Below, one piece after another: positions 1 to 8,429 of a stretch of 64,000 nucleotides of DNA. Position 1 is the first letter of the stretch. Every line of letters starts with the position of its first letter. The notes beneath the pieces are model-generated. The model was not told the DNA's origin, made no database searches, and was given only the letters and a program-made list of their open reading frames with translations. Origin of the DNA: Segatella copri. GTDB taxonomy: Bacteria > Bacteroidota > Bacteroidia > Bacteroidales > Bacteroidaceae. Both the position numbers and the translations under genes were made by a program. Location of the stretch: the NCBI RefSeq assembly GCF_026015295.1, contig NZ_JAPDUW010000001.1, positions 434,001 through 498,000 of the forward strand. Direction: 5' to 3'.

Positions 1-20
1 CATATACGTTGAAGCCTTGC

Positions 21-58
21 TTCTATAGTTCTAACTAAAAATAGTTAGAACTATAGAA
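21..58. repeat. perfect 17-bp inverted repeat, AAAA centre
   Basis: Arms 21-37 and 42-58 are perfect reverse complements around an AAAA loop. The inner 16 bases (32-47, TAACTAAAAATAGTTA) are identical to the centre of the palindrome over the hicA promoter at 1957-1972. It may be a second binding site for the same regulator, or an AT-rich terminator for the small lipoprotein operon that ends at 87. No clean U-run follows on the minus strand, so the terminator reading is weak. Confidence 0.7.
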
Positions 59-86
59 TGTTATTAAATACTTTTTCTTCATTTTA

Positions 87-380
87 TTACTCTATTACTC
101 TTATTTTTACTACATGAGGAGCTGCTTCCTCGGCATTTAACATATGTCTTAATGGTGTTGCTTTATCAAGACTATCTAAAAACGCTTTTACTTCTGGAGA
201 AACTTCATTAGGATTAGTATTCTCAGGAGTCTTATCAACAGGAATAGTATCACTATCACTAGCATTAGTGATACATTTTACTGGTTCTATTACTTCAACT
301 TCTCCTGCTGAATAATAATCTTTAGGTGCTTCTTTACATCCTATAAGGAGTAAAGGTAACAAATAAATAAGTTTTTTCAT
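87..380 (-). CDS. small lipoprotein, 97 aa, unknown function
   Basis: The product starts with a short charged region, a hydrophobic stretch and a lipobox ending LLIGC (Cys15), so it should be lipidated and membrane anchored. The rest is a Pro/Asn/Glu-rich, probably extended region followed by a short helical tail; no domain is recognised. Its start codon overlaps the stop of the 44-aa membrane peptide gene just upstream (ATGA overlap), so the two are likely co-translated. AT-rich composition differs from the housekeeping genes after 2 kb and fits an accessory patch. It is likely a real gene because of the lipobox and the coupling. Confidence 0.6.
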   Translation of the reverse strand: MKKLIYLLPLLLIGCKEAPKDYYSAGEVEVIEPVKCITNASDSDTIPVDKTPENTNPNEVSPEVKAFLDSLDKATPLRHMLNAEEAAPHVVKIRVIE

Positions 381-511
381 TTTTCTGATAATATTTTAAT
401 AATCCAAATACCGATAAATATCCAACCTACCATAGTACATTGTTCATCAGTAAGTAGGTTTAATACTGCTAAAATACCAATAGGTATTATTATATAAAGT
501 AACTTTTTCAT
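377..511 (-). CDS. 44-aa two-helix membrane peptide
   Basis: Reading from ATG at 509-511 to TGA at 377-379 gives a 44-residue peptide that begins MKKLLYIIIPIGILAVLNLL. It has two hydrophobic stretches (about residues 4-20 and 28-41) separated by a short polar loop (TDEQCT). The stop overlaps the start of the lipoprotein gene (ATGA), a classic translational coupling. The peptide is below most gene-calling cut-offs. Function is unknown; a holin-like or lysis-cassette role is possible but only speculation. Confidence rests on the coupling and clear membrane character. Confidence 0.5.
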   Translation of the reverse strand: MKKLLYIIIPIGILAVLNLLTDEQCTMVGWIFIGIWIIKILSEK

Positions 512-559
512 ATTGTTTACTTTTAAGTTGTTAATAAGTAGATAGTGCTATAGTACTAC

Positions 560-914
560 CTACTTCATTTTCAGGCAGGCACCATGGCTCCGCTTTCCGC
601 TTCTGCAATAGATGTAGTAGGTTGCGGGATTTATCAAGCTTACTGATGCCGGCATCGAAAGCCTCGGTATTGAGGTAATCCAGTTGTCGGGCACCAGCCA
701 GATGTCCTTCTGCATATTCCTAGGAAGTGCGGACATCGAGAAGGAAGTTGGTTGTATCTGCCTTTGCCTGGTCGATAAAGGCCTGTGGAGCCAATATGAT
801 GATACCATCCGATGGAGCAGTTTTTGCTGATGAGGCCGATTTGTCAACCTGTGCAGAGCAGCTGGTGGTTGATAAGCCAATAGCTGCTAAAAATGATAAT
901 AATATTTTCTTCAT
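560..914 (-). pseudogene. rhodanese-like lipoprotein, broken by stop and frameshift
   Basis: The gene begins at 914 with a lipoprotein signal (LSTTSC) and a rhodanese start (FLLDVRTS), then meets an in-frame TAG at 720-722. Past the stop, the same frame continues as rhodanese sequence (EYAEGHLAGARQLDYLNTEA, then SKLDKSRN). The catalytic loop YCRSGKRS, with its active-site Cys, lies in another frame of 560-640, so there is also a frameshift near 620-630. After KRSHGACLKMK the reading ends at 560, so the C-terminus is missing. An intact copy would be a periplasmic sulfurtransferase-like protein of about 130 residues. It sits 14 bp downstream of the XRE gene in the same direction. Confidence 0.8.
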
Positions 915-928
915 TGTATCTTGTTTTT

Positions 929-1135
929 TTATTCTTTTCTGATGGGAACGGGACCGATTTCCTGACCGAACAAGAGGAGGACTTGGTTTACCTTGTCGAG
1001 TCGCAGCGTTTCCTTTCCCTGTTCCAGTTCTCTTACGAATCTTAGGCCTACGCCCGATTTCGCTGCCAGATCTACTTGCGTCAATCCGAATTGCTTGCGC
1101 ATTTCCTTGACGTATGATGATAATGTATTGCTCAT
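929..1135 (-). CDS. XRE-family HTH regulator (HipB/Y4mF-like)
   Basis: A 68-residue protein that is almost entirely one lambda-repressor-like helix-turn-helix: a recognition region around QVDLAAKSGVGLRFVRELEQ and the typical tail LRLDKVNQVLLLFGQEIGPV. This tail is characteristic of the short HipB/Y4mF-type regulators that usually pair with HipA kinases. No hipA follows; the next gene downstream is the broken rhodanese. Several palindromic ACCC...GGGT elements lie just upstream (1151-1290), making autoregulation likely. It is an orphan antitoxin-like regulator or the remnant of a toxin-antitoxin pair. Confidence 0.85.
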   Translation of the reverse strand: MSNTLSSYVKEMRKQFGLTQVDLAAKSGVGLRFVRELEQGKETLRLDKVNQVLLLFGQEIGPVPIRKE

Positions 1136-1150
1136 ATCCTTGTTGTTTTA

Positions 1151-1290
1151 TACCCTATCGGGTAATATTATATATGGGATAATATTATATTATACCCTTT
1201 CGGGGGTAAATGTACGAATAAAAAATGAAAATACCCCCGAAAAGGTATAATTTATAATATCATTTAACAAATTATACCTTTTCGGGGGTA
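1151..1290. promoter_or_regulatory. array of four ACCC/GGGT operator-like repeats
   Basis: Four related elements precede the XRE gene: TACCCTATCGGGTA (1151-1164, palindromic), a TACCCTTTCGGGGGTA core inside 1190-1209, its inverted relative at 1232-1252, and a fourth at 1270-1290. The last two are perfect 21-bp reverse complements separated by 17 bp, directly after the hicB stop. On the minus strand the pair is followed by a U-rich stretch, so it can also act as the hicAB terminator. Binding by the XRE protein is inferred from position and symmetry. Confidence 0.6.
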
Positions 1291-1293
1291 ATG

Positions 1294-1647
1294 TTATGCG
1301 TTTGTGGCTGGAGTAACTCCTGTCACATTAGCTAGCGTGTCACGGATAAAACCATTGATGGTTGTTCCTGCTTGCATTGCCATCATCGCAATACGACTAT
1401 GGATTTCAGGAGTGATGCGGATATTTAAGTTGCCACTATAAGGTACACGAGGTGCCTTACCATTGGCTTTACATAAGGCAAGATAGTCATCTATTGCGCC
1501 TTCAAAATCCTTGCGTAATTCATTAACGTCTTGACCTTCGTAGGTAATCATATCCTTGCTCATTCCGAGAACCTTACCATATAGGCAATTGTCCTCCTCG
1601 CTATAATCTACGCTACCCGTATAACCTTTGTATTTTAATAATCCCAT
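1294..1647 (-). CDS. hicB: HicB-family antitoxin
   Basis: 117 residues. The N-terminal part (about 1-65, YKGYTGSVDYSEEDNCLYGK and the ELRKDFEGAIDDYLALC segment) is the HicB partial RNase H-like fold. The C-terminal part (about 72-108, NLNIRITPEIHSRIAMMAMQ) is a ribbon-helix-helix DNA-binding domain. HicB neutralises the HicA RNase and represses the operon. It starts 12 bp after hicA, giving the usual toxin-first order. A likely DNA target is the palindrome over the hicA promoter at 1955-1974. Confidence 0.9.
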   Translation of the reverse strand: MGLLKYKGYTGSVDYSEEDNCLYGKVLGMSKDMITYEGQDVNELRKDFEGAIDDYLALCKANGKAPRVPYSGNLNIRITPEIHSRIAMMAMQAGTTINGFIRDTLANVTGVTPATNA

Positions 1648-1659
1648 ATTATGTTCCTC

Positions 1660-1923
1660 CTATTTGTTAATATATCCATTAGCTTTTAGAAATGTGAATA
1701 CTTGTTTCATAACATATCCTTTGATAATATTTGAAGGATGAGGCTTGTGCATGATGTAGCTATTACCATCTATGTCATTGACAAATATGACTCTTGAACC
1801 AGAAGTTGATCCTTTGTTTTCCTGATGGAACCCATAGCAGGAAAATACACTAACTATTTCGTCGAAAGTGAAATCTTTCGGCAGGCTATAGAAGCGTTTC
1901 AAAAGTTTATCTTTCTTGTTCAT
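1660..1923 (-). CDS. hicA: HicA-family mRNA interferase toxin
   Basis: About 87 residues, with a HicA dsRBD-like fold: SLPKDFTFDEIVSVFSCYGF, then the GS-rich loop TSGSRVIF, then the catalytic-histidine segment YIMHKPHPSN. HicA toxins cleave mRNA and are blocked by HicB encoded next. I chose the ATG at 1921-1923 (MNKKDK); an in-frame ATG nine bases upstream (1930-1932) is possible. It is the first gene of a two-gene operon with a well-formed promoter at 1951-1981. The motifs look intact, so the toxin is probably functional. Confidence 0.9.
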   Translation of the reverse strand: MNKKDKLLKRFYSLPKDFTFDEIVSVFSCYGFHQENKGSTSGSRVIFVNDIDGNSYIMHKPHPSNIIKGYVMKQVFTFLKANGYINK

Positions 1924-1950
1924 TTTCCACATTCTTTATGTATCTGACTG

Positions 1951-1981
1951 CAAATGTAACTAAAAATAGTTACACTGCCAA
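1951..1981 (-). promoter_or_regulatory. hicAB promoter overlapped by operator palindrome
   Basis: On the minus strand TTG (1981-1979), a 20-bp spacer and TACATTTG (1958-1951) match the Bacteroidetes -33/-7 consensus. A perfect palindrome TGTAACTA-AAAA-TAGTTACA (1955-1974) covers the spacer and half of the -7 box. A repressor bound there would block polymerase, which fits HicB autoregulation. Confidence 0.75.
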
Positions 1982-2037
1982 GTATTTGGGGCTTTTTAAC
2001 AATCTTTTCTTGGCTTTAAGTATGTAATCCTACAAAA

Positions 2038-2079
2038 AAAGCGTAATGAACACCTTTTCCGGGTAATCCATTACGCTTT
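2038..2079 (-). terminator. terminator after yidC
   Basis: AAAGCGTAATG (2038-2048) and CATTACGCTTT (2069-2079) form a perfect 11-bp stem. On the minus strand the stem runs into a U-rich tract, ending the pyrG-yidC transcript. Confidence 0.85.
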
Positions 2080-2098
2080 CATTTTTATCTGGTAATCT

Positions 2099-4036
2099 TT
2101 ATTTTCCGAGATTGTTCTTTTTCTCGTTCAGTTCTGCCTGTTTGCGCATCATCTCTTCCTGCTGCTTGCGCTGCATCTCCTGGAGAGCCTGCATTCTTGC
2201 CATCAGGCCGCTTGCCTTCTTAGGGTTGTTCTTGTTTTCCTGATAGCGCTTCTCAAGGATGGCGAGGAGTTTCTCGTCGTCGGTTGTCTTGCGCAGGGTC
2301 CACATGATTGCGGCACTGAAGAACAATGAGATGAAGTAGTAGAAGTTCAGACCGGCTGAGTAGTCATTGAACATGAAGAAGAACATCAATGGCATGAGAT
2401 ACATCATCCACTGCATCATCTTCATCTGCTCTGCCTGCTGACCTACCATCTGGTCGCGCTGCTGACGCATGGTCATCCAAGAGTACAACAGGTTGGCTAC
2501 ACAGAACAGGATACAGGTCAAACTCAAGTGGTCGCCAATCAGCCAGATGTTGGTGTTCCATTCTATGATTGGGTCGAAGGTACTCAAGTCGTTCATCCAC
2601 AAGAACTTCTCACCACGAAGCTGGATGGCATTAGGCACGAAGTTGAACATCGCAACCCAAACCGGCATCTGAATCAGCATAGGCAAGCAACCGGATAATG
2701 GGCTTACACCATACTTGGCATATTCTGCCATCATCGCCTGCTGCTTCTGCATCTGGTCCTCAGGCTTGTTATACTGAGCTGTAGCAGCTTCGAGTTTTGG
2801 TTTCAGCACGCGCATCTTGGCTGAACTCATGTAGCTCTTCTTCACCATAGGGTAGGTGATGAGCTTGAGGAGCAAGGTGATGAGAATCAATACGATACCC
2901 ATTGGGAACACGTTGCTCAACCAGTCGAATACGTATAGTGTGAAGAAACGGTTGATCCAGCGGATGATAGGCCATCCCAGGTATACGAGCTTCTGGAATT
3001 CCAAGTCCTTGCCGAAGGTACTTTCCTTCTCGGTATTCTTCAGAATCTGGAAGTCGTTAGGACCGAAGTAGAACTCAAACTCAGATGCCTTCTTACCGGT
3101 TGGGTCGAAAGCTGTCTTCATCTTAGCCTGGAACTGCTTCAGATAGCCCGAACCCTTCTCCTGAGGGATAGAGGTCATGAAAGCATCCTTCTCGAAGTTA
3201 TCCTTTGCTACGATGATGGCAGAGAAGAACTGGTTCTTGAAAGATACCCAGTCGATGGCTTCTTCTATCTTCTCGTCAATCTTTTCGCTACCTTCGTTGA
3301 GGTGGTCGGTACCGCCTTCTGCATTATGGTAGGTGAGGGTAGTGTAACGGTTTTCGAACATGAAACCACGTTCCTGCTGGCGTGCCTTGTCGCTCCAGTC
3401 AACATCCATCTTATTATAATTAGGTGAGAACAGACCCGCCATGCCATTTGCCTGCAGGCTCATGTGCAGCATGTAGTCATTGCCCAATGTATAAGTCATG
3501 GTGAGCGTCTTGCCTTCACCAGCCACAGCGGTCAGGGTGACAGACTTGTCGGTCACGTTGGATGGAGTGAAGTAGAGATCGCTGGTGATGATGTTGGCTT
3601 CTTTAGCCTCGAGCATGAACTTGAGGCTCTGGTCGTTACCGTCGAAGAGGGTTACGTCCTTGGCATCAGCCGAACCGTCTTTCACCTGCAGGTTGTGTCC
3701 CACATAGCCCTTGATGACAGCCTTCTCTACAGTAGCACCCTTGGTGTTGAGTGTTAATTCTACCTTCTCGTTTTTCAATACAATCTTCTTAGCCTGGCCT
3801 TTGAGTGCCGAATAGAAGAGGGCGGTTGAGTCTGCCTCAACCTTTGCTTTGGCATTAGTCTGGCGCTTAGCAGCGGCAGCCTTGCTGGCCTTTTCCATCT
3901 CGGCATGTTTAGCCTTGGCGATGGAGTCCTGAACGAATGCCGTTCTCTGTTCTTTGGCAGATGGCTGGTTATACCAGCTAAAGCCAATCAGCACTACGGC
4001 AATCAGGAGGAAACCGATAATGTTGTTCTTGTTCAT
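2099..4036 (-). CDS. yidC: membrane protein insertase YidC
   Basis: 645 residues. An N-terminal membrane anchor (about 6-22) is followed by a Lys/Ala-rich linker and the large periplasmic beta-sandwich domain of Gram-negative YidC (to about residue 340). The conserved insertase core comes next, with five membrane segments including the WPIIRWINR region and SGCLPMLIQMPVW. The tail is long and rich in Lys, Met and Gln. YidC inserts and folds inner-membrane proteins alone or with SecYEG. It lies 55 bp downstream of pyrG on the same strand and is closed by the terminator at 2038-2079. Confidence 0.97.
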   Translation of the reverse strand: MNKNNIIGFLLIAVVLIGFSWYNQPSAKEQRTAFVQDSIAKAKHAEMEKASKAAAAKRQTNAKAKVEADSTALFYSALKGQAKKIVLKNEKVELTLNTKGATVEKAVIKGYVGHNLQVKDGSADAKDVTLFDGNDQSLKFMLEAKEANIITSDLYFTPSNVTDKSVTLTAVAGEGKTLTMTYTLGNDYMLHMSLQANGMAGLFSPNYNKMDVDWSDKARQQERGFMFENRYTTLTYHNAEGGTDHLNEGSEKIDEKIEEAIDWVSFKNQFFSAIIVAKDNFEKDAFMTSIPQEKGSGYLKQFQAKMKTAFDPTGKKASEFEFYFGPNDFQILKNTEKESTFGKDLEFQKLVYLGWPIIRWINRFFTLYVFDWLSNVFPMGIVLILITLLLKLITYPMVKKSYMSSAKMRVLKPKLEAATAQYNKPEDQMQKQQAMMAEYAKYGVSPLSGCLPMLIQMPVWVAMFNFVPNAIQLRGEKFLWMNDLSTFDPIIEWNTNIWLIGDHLSLTCILFCVANLLYSWMTMRQQRDQMVGQQAEQMKMMQWMMYLMPLMFFFMFNDYSAGLNFYYFISLFFSAAIMWTLRKTTDDEKLLAILEKRYQENKNNPKKASGLMARMQALQEMQRKQQEEMMRKQAELNEKKNNLGK

Positions 4037-4091
4037 TTTTAAAATTTGAAATTAAAGGAGTAAAGGGGATCACTCCTTTAACTCCTAATAT

Positions 4092-5708
<1,617 letters not shown>

Positions 5709-5730
5709 TTAAATTAGAATTATTTGGGTG

Positions 5731-5810
5731 CAAAGTTACGACATTTTTGTGAAATGAGCAAAAATATTTCTAATAAAGGGCATAGATTTATGAATTATTT
5801 ATTACCTTTG
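5731..5810. promoter_or_regulatory. divergent promoters, pyrG and DUF3078 gene
   Basis: CAAAGTTA at 5731-5738 reads TAACTTTG on the minus strand toward pyrG. TACCTTTG at 5803-5810 faces the plus-strand gene starting at 5835. Both match the TAnnTTTG -7 element; I see no convincing -33 TTG for the plus-strand one. Confidence 0.65.
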
Positions 5811-5834
5811 TGCCCAAATTTATAAAATTAAGGT

Positions 5835-7118
5835 ATGAAAATAAAATTTGGATTACTCGTTCTTGCGTTCCTTTCGGCTCTGACGCCTGTTTCTGCCCAG
5901 CGCAAATTGAAGAAGGTGGCGCCCGGAGAGGCATCGAAGAACAGGTTGGCTGAAATCTATGCTGACTCGCTCTTGATGTGCCGTCAGCGCATCGATTCCA
6001 TGAAGATGGATTCCGGGGACAGCAGATATGCCCAGCTCTTTACGCCGCTCACCTTCTATCATGGGCCGGCAGCCCGCATGTTGCGACTCAAGCCTCAGGA
6101 TGGGGTGAAGGATTCGCTCGGAACGATGCTCGACCAGACGCTGATGGAGGTATATCTCAAGCGTCCCGACCTGGTGCGCAATACTGAGTCTCATCTCAAG
6201 GAGGTGGGGGCACCGCTGGCTGCGCAGAGCAAACCGAAGAAGAATCATCCTGACATTGTAGAGCAGGTGGCTCCGAAGGCGATTGAGGTGGATGCGGCGC
6301 CGATGGATATCGTCATCACCCGTCCTAACTTCTGGACCATAGGTGGCGATTATTATCTGCAGTTCCTGCAAAACTATGTTTCTGACAACTGGTATAAGGG
6401 TGGTGAGAGCAATTATTCGGTGCTCGGAAGAGTGACGATGTTTGCCAACTACAATAACAAGCAGAAGATAAAATGGGATAATAAGGTGGAGATGCGCCTG
6501 GGTTATCAGACTTCGAAGGGTGATACGGTTCATACGCTGAAAACGAGCGACGATATGATACGATACACCGGAAAACTCGGTCTGCAGGCTTCCAGGAAGT
6601 GGTATTATACCATCCAGCTGATTGGGCAGACTCAGTTTACGCATGGTTACAAGAGTAATGACAAGACGGTTTATTCCGATTTCTTCTCGCCATTCAATCT
6701 GAACCTCTCTGTCGGTATGGATTATAATGTAGACTGGTTCAATCACCGCCTGAAGGGTAGTGCCCATCTGGCTCCTCTGGCTTTCAACTGGAAGTATGTG
6801 GGCAGAGCGTCGCTGGCTACGCGGTACGGACTGGATGAGGGGAAGCATGGCATGACCGATTACGGTTCTGAGTGTACCTTCGACCTGTCGTGGCAGATAG
6901 CGGATAATATCAAGTGGAAGACCCGTCTCTGGGGATACACCACTTACAAGCGTGCTGAAATAGAGTGGGAAAACACCATTACCTTCCAGTTTAACCGCTA
7001 TATTTCTACCAACATCTTCCTATATCCGCGTTTCGACGATGGTGTGAAGCGCAAGGATGATGATAGCTATTGGCAGTTTAAGGAATTCATGTCAGTAGGA
7101 TTCTCTTATTCATTCTAA
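5835..7118 (+). CDS. DUF3078-family outer-membrane barrel protein
   Basis: 427 residues with a Sec signal peptide (cleavage near TPVSAQ, about residue 21). About 130 residues of charged, probably periplasmic sequence follow, then a beta-barrel-like region from about residue 155 with alternating aromatic strands (WYKGGESNYSVLGRVTMFAN, KWYYTIQLIGQTQF) ending in aromatic FSYSF, as outer-membrane barrels do. The family is widespread in Bacteroidetes and of unknown function. It stands alone between a divergent promoter region and a bidirectional terminator. Confidence 0.8.
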   Translation: MKIKFGLLVLAFLSALTPVSAQRKLKKVAPGEASKNRLAEIYADSLLMCRQRIDSMKMDSGDSRYAQLFTPLTFYHGPAARMLRLKPQDGVKDSLGTMLDQTLMEVYLKRPDLVRNTESHLKEVGAPLAAQSKPKKNHPDIVEQVAPKAIEVDAAPMDIVITRPNFWTIGGDYYLQFLQNYVSDNWYKGGESNYSVLGRVTMFANYNNKQKIKWDNKVEMRLGYQTSKGDTVHTLKTSDDMIRYTGKLGLQASRKWYYTIQLIGQTQFTHGYKSNDKTVYSDFFSPFNLNLSVGMDYNVDWFNHRLKGSAHLAPLAFNWKYVGRASLATRYGLDEGKHGMTDYGSECTFDLSWQIADNIKWKTRLWGYTTYKRAEIEWENTITFQFNRYISTNIFLYPRFDDGVKRKDDDSYWQFKEFMSVGFSYSF

Positions 7119-7144
7119 GATAAGTAGTTGACAGTAAACACAAT

Positions 7145-7176
7145 AAAGGCTCGTTCCTGTTGAGGAGCGAGCCTTT
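7145..7176. terminator. bidirectional terminator
   Basis: A 14-bp stem with one mismatch (7145-7158 and 7163-7176, AAAGGCTCG...CGAGCCTTT) with A/T flanks sits between the converging DUF3078 gene and the porin gene. Confidence 0.8.
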
Positions 7177-7186
7177 GTTGTATCTT

Positions 7187-8404
7187 TTAGAATCGGAAGC
7201 AAACCTCGGCATCTGCCATGGAGTAATTATGCTTCGCGAGTGTCTTGTCGTTGATGAGCGCATACTCGGTAAAGATAGAGATTCGCTTGCCGATGTGGAA
7301 GTTCAAACCTGCCTCATACTGGGTTCTCTGCATGTTGCTCTTGCCGTTAGGCTGATACATGTCGTAACGCGCCTTCACGTCGATACGGCTGTTCTTTGGC
7401 AGCTGAGCCAATGGGGCGATAACCAATCCATATACACCCTGTGCCTTGTTGCCGATTTTTGCATTCAGATTGCAGTCCTTGGCGTTGGCGTCGTTGAAGT
7501 TGGTGATGCTCTTGGCAAAAGCCTTGCCAGTAGAGTGGATATACTCAGAACGTACGGTCCAGCCGTCTTTCTTATATTCGAAAGAGAAGGCGTAGCGGTT
7601 CTGGTTCAGGCTGCGGGTACCGCTGAAAGTCTCTTTTACAGGTTTTCCATCCTTGTCAAGAACGGAATTTCCAGCAGCATCTTTTTCGTAGATGATGTTT
7701 CCCTGTTCATCATCGTTCCAAGTTCCCTTTCTTGCATAAGAACCGGTCCATCCGAAGGCACCGATGCGCATGCCGCTTACTGGCATTACCCATACACCGC
7801 CAATCACATTCTTCTGCTGGTCAACGTCCTTGGTATTGGTTCCCTGTCCGTTGAATACACCAATCTGATAGTGCAGCAGGTTTCTGCCGTTGGCATTCTT
7901 GAGGAAATCGCCCTGGAACTGAAGACCGATGTCACGGCCGTTGGATGCATGTTCTCCGGCACGGTCGCTGAAACCAGCCAGCTTGCTCACGTTCTGTGAA
8001 TATCCCATGAAGCCCTGGTCGATAGGGTGCATCGGATTCTCAAAGGTGAACGGGTTCTTGAACTGACCGATCTTCACCTTGAAGTATTCATATTTCTGCC
8101 ATTCAGCAAACAGATCAACCATTCTCGGACTGGAACCGAGGGTAGAGGTGTTGCCGTTGAACTGAATCTGAGTCTTCCAGTAGAAGTCGCCTGCTATGCG
8201 ACCTTCGAGAGAGATACGCGCCATACGGATGTTGAATGAGTTGGATTCAGCATCTTTCTGTCCGCTGTACTGATACTGGGTCATTCCATACCCCGACAAT
8301 TTCACGTTGCTCAACCATGATGGTATTTCGATGGTCTGCTTCTGTTGGGCGCTGGCTGAGACCGAAGCTGCAGCCATGAGCGCCATGATGATGGTTTTCT
8401 TCAT
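7187..8404 (-). CDS. OprO/OprP-like phosphate-selective porin family protein
   Basis: 405 residues. The signal peptide ends near VSASAQ (about residue 19). The mature protein is a 16-strand type porin pattern with alternating aromatics (LSGYGMTQYQYSG, FYWKTQIQFNG, FKVKIGQFKNPFTFENP) and ends CFRF with a terminal Phe. The FKVKIGQFKNPF segment is typical of the OprP/OprO family. Substrate cannot be told from sequence; in Bacteroidetes these porins need not be phosphate specific. It lies 25 bp before rlmD on the same strand, but rlmD is upstream in transcription and has its own promoter. Confidence 0.8.
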   Translation of the reverse strand: MKKTIIMALMAAASVSASAQQKQTIEIPSWLSNVKLSGYGMTQYQYSGQKDAESNSFNIRMARISLEGRIAGDFYWKTQIQFNGNTSTLGSSPRMVDLFAEWQKYEYFKVKIGQFKNPFTFENPMHPIDQGFMGYSQNVSKLAGFSDRAGEHASNGRDIGLQFQGDFLKNANGRNLLHYQIGVFNGQGTNTKDVDQQKNVIGGVWVMPVSGMRIGAFGWTGSYARKGTWNDDEQGNIIYEKDAAGNSVLDKDGKPVKETFSGTRSLNQNRYAFSFEYKKDGWTVRSEYIHSTGKAFAKSITNFNDANAKDCNLNAKIGNKAQGVYGLVIAPLAQLPKNSRIDVKARYDMYQPNGKSNMQRTQYEAGLNFHIGKRISIFTEYALINDKTLAKHNYSMADAEVCFRF

Positions 8405-8429
8405 CTTGTTTCTATTTTGATTTCTAGGT

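Noticed and set aside
993..1250. 85-codon plus-strand frame across the XRE gene and its operators
   Set aside because: It is antisense to an HTH gene and runs through the palindromic repeats.
5853..6848. 331-codon open frame antisense to the DUF3078 gene
   Set aside because: The sense gene has a signal peptide and barrel pattern; the antisense product has neither.
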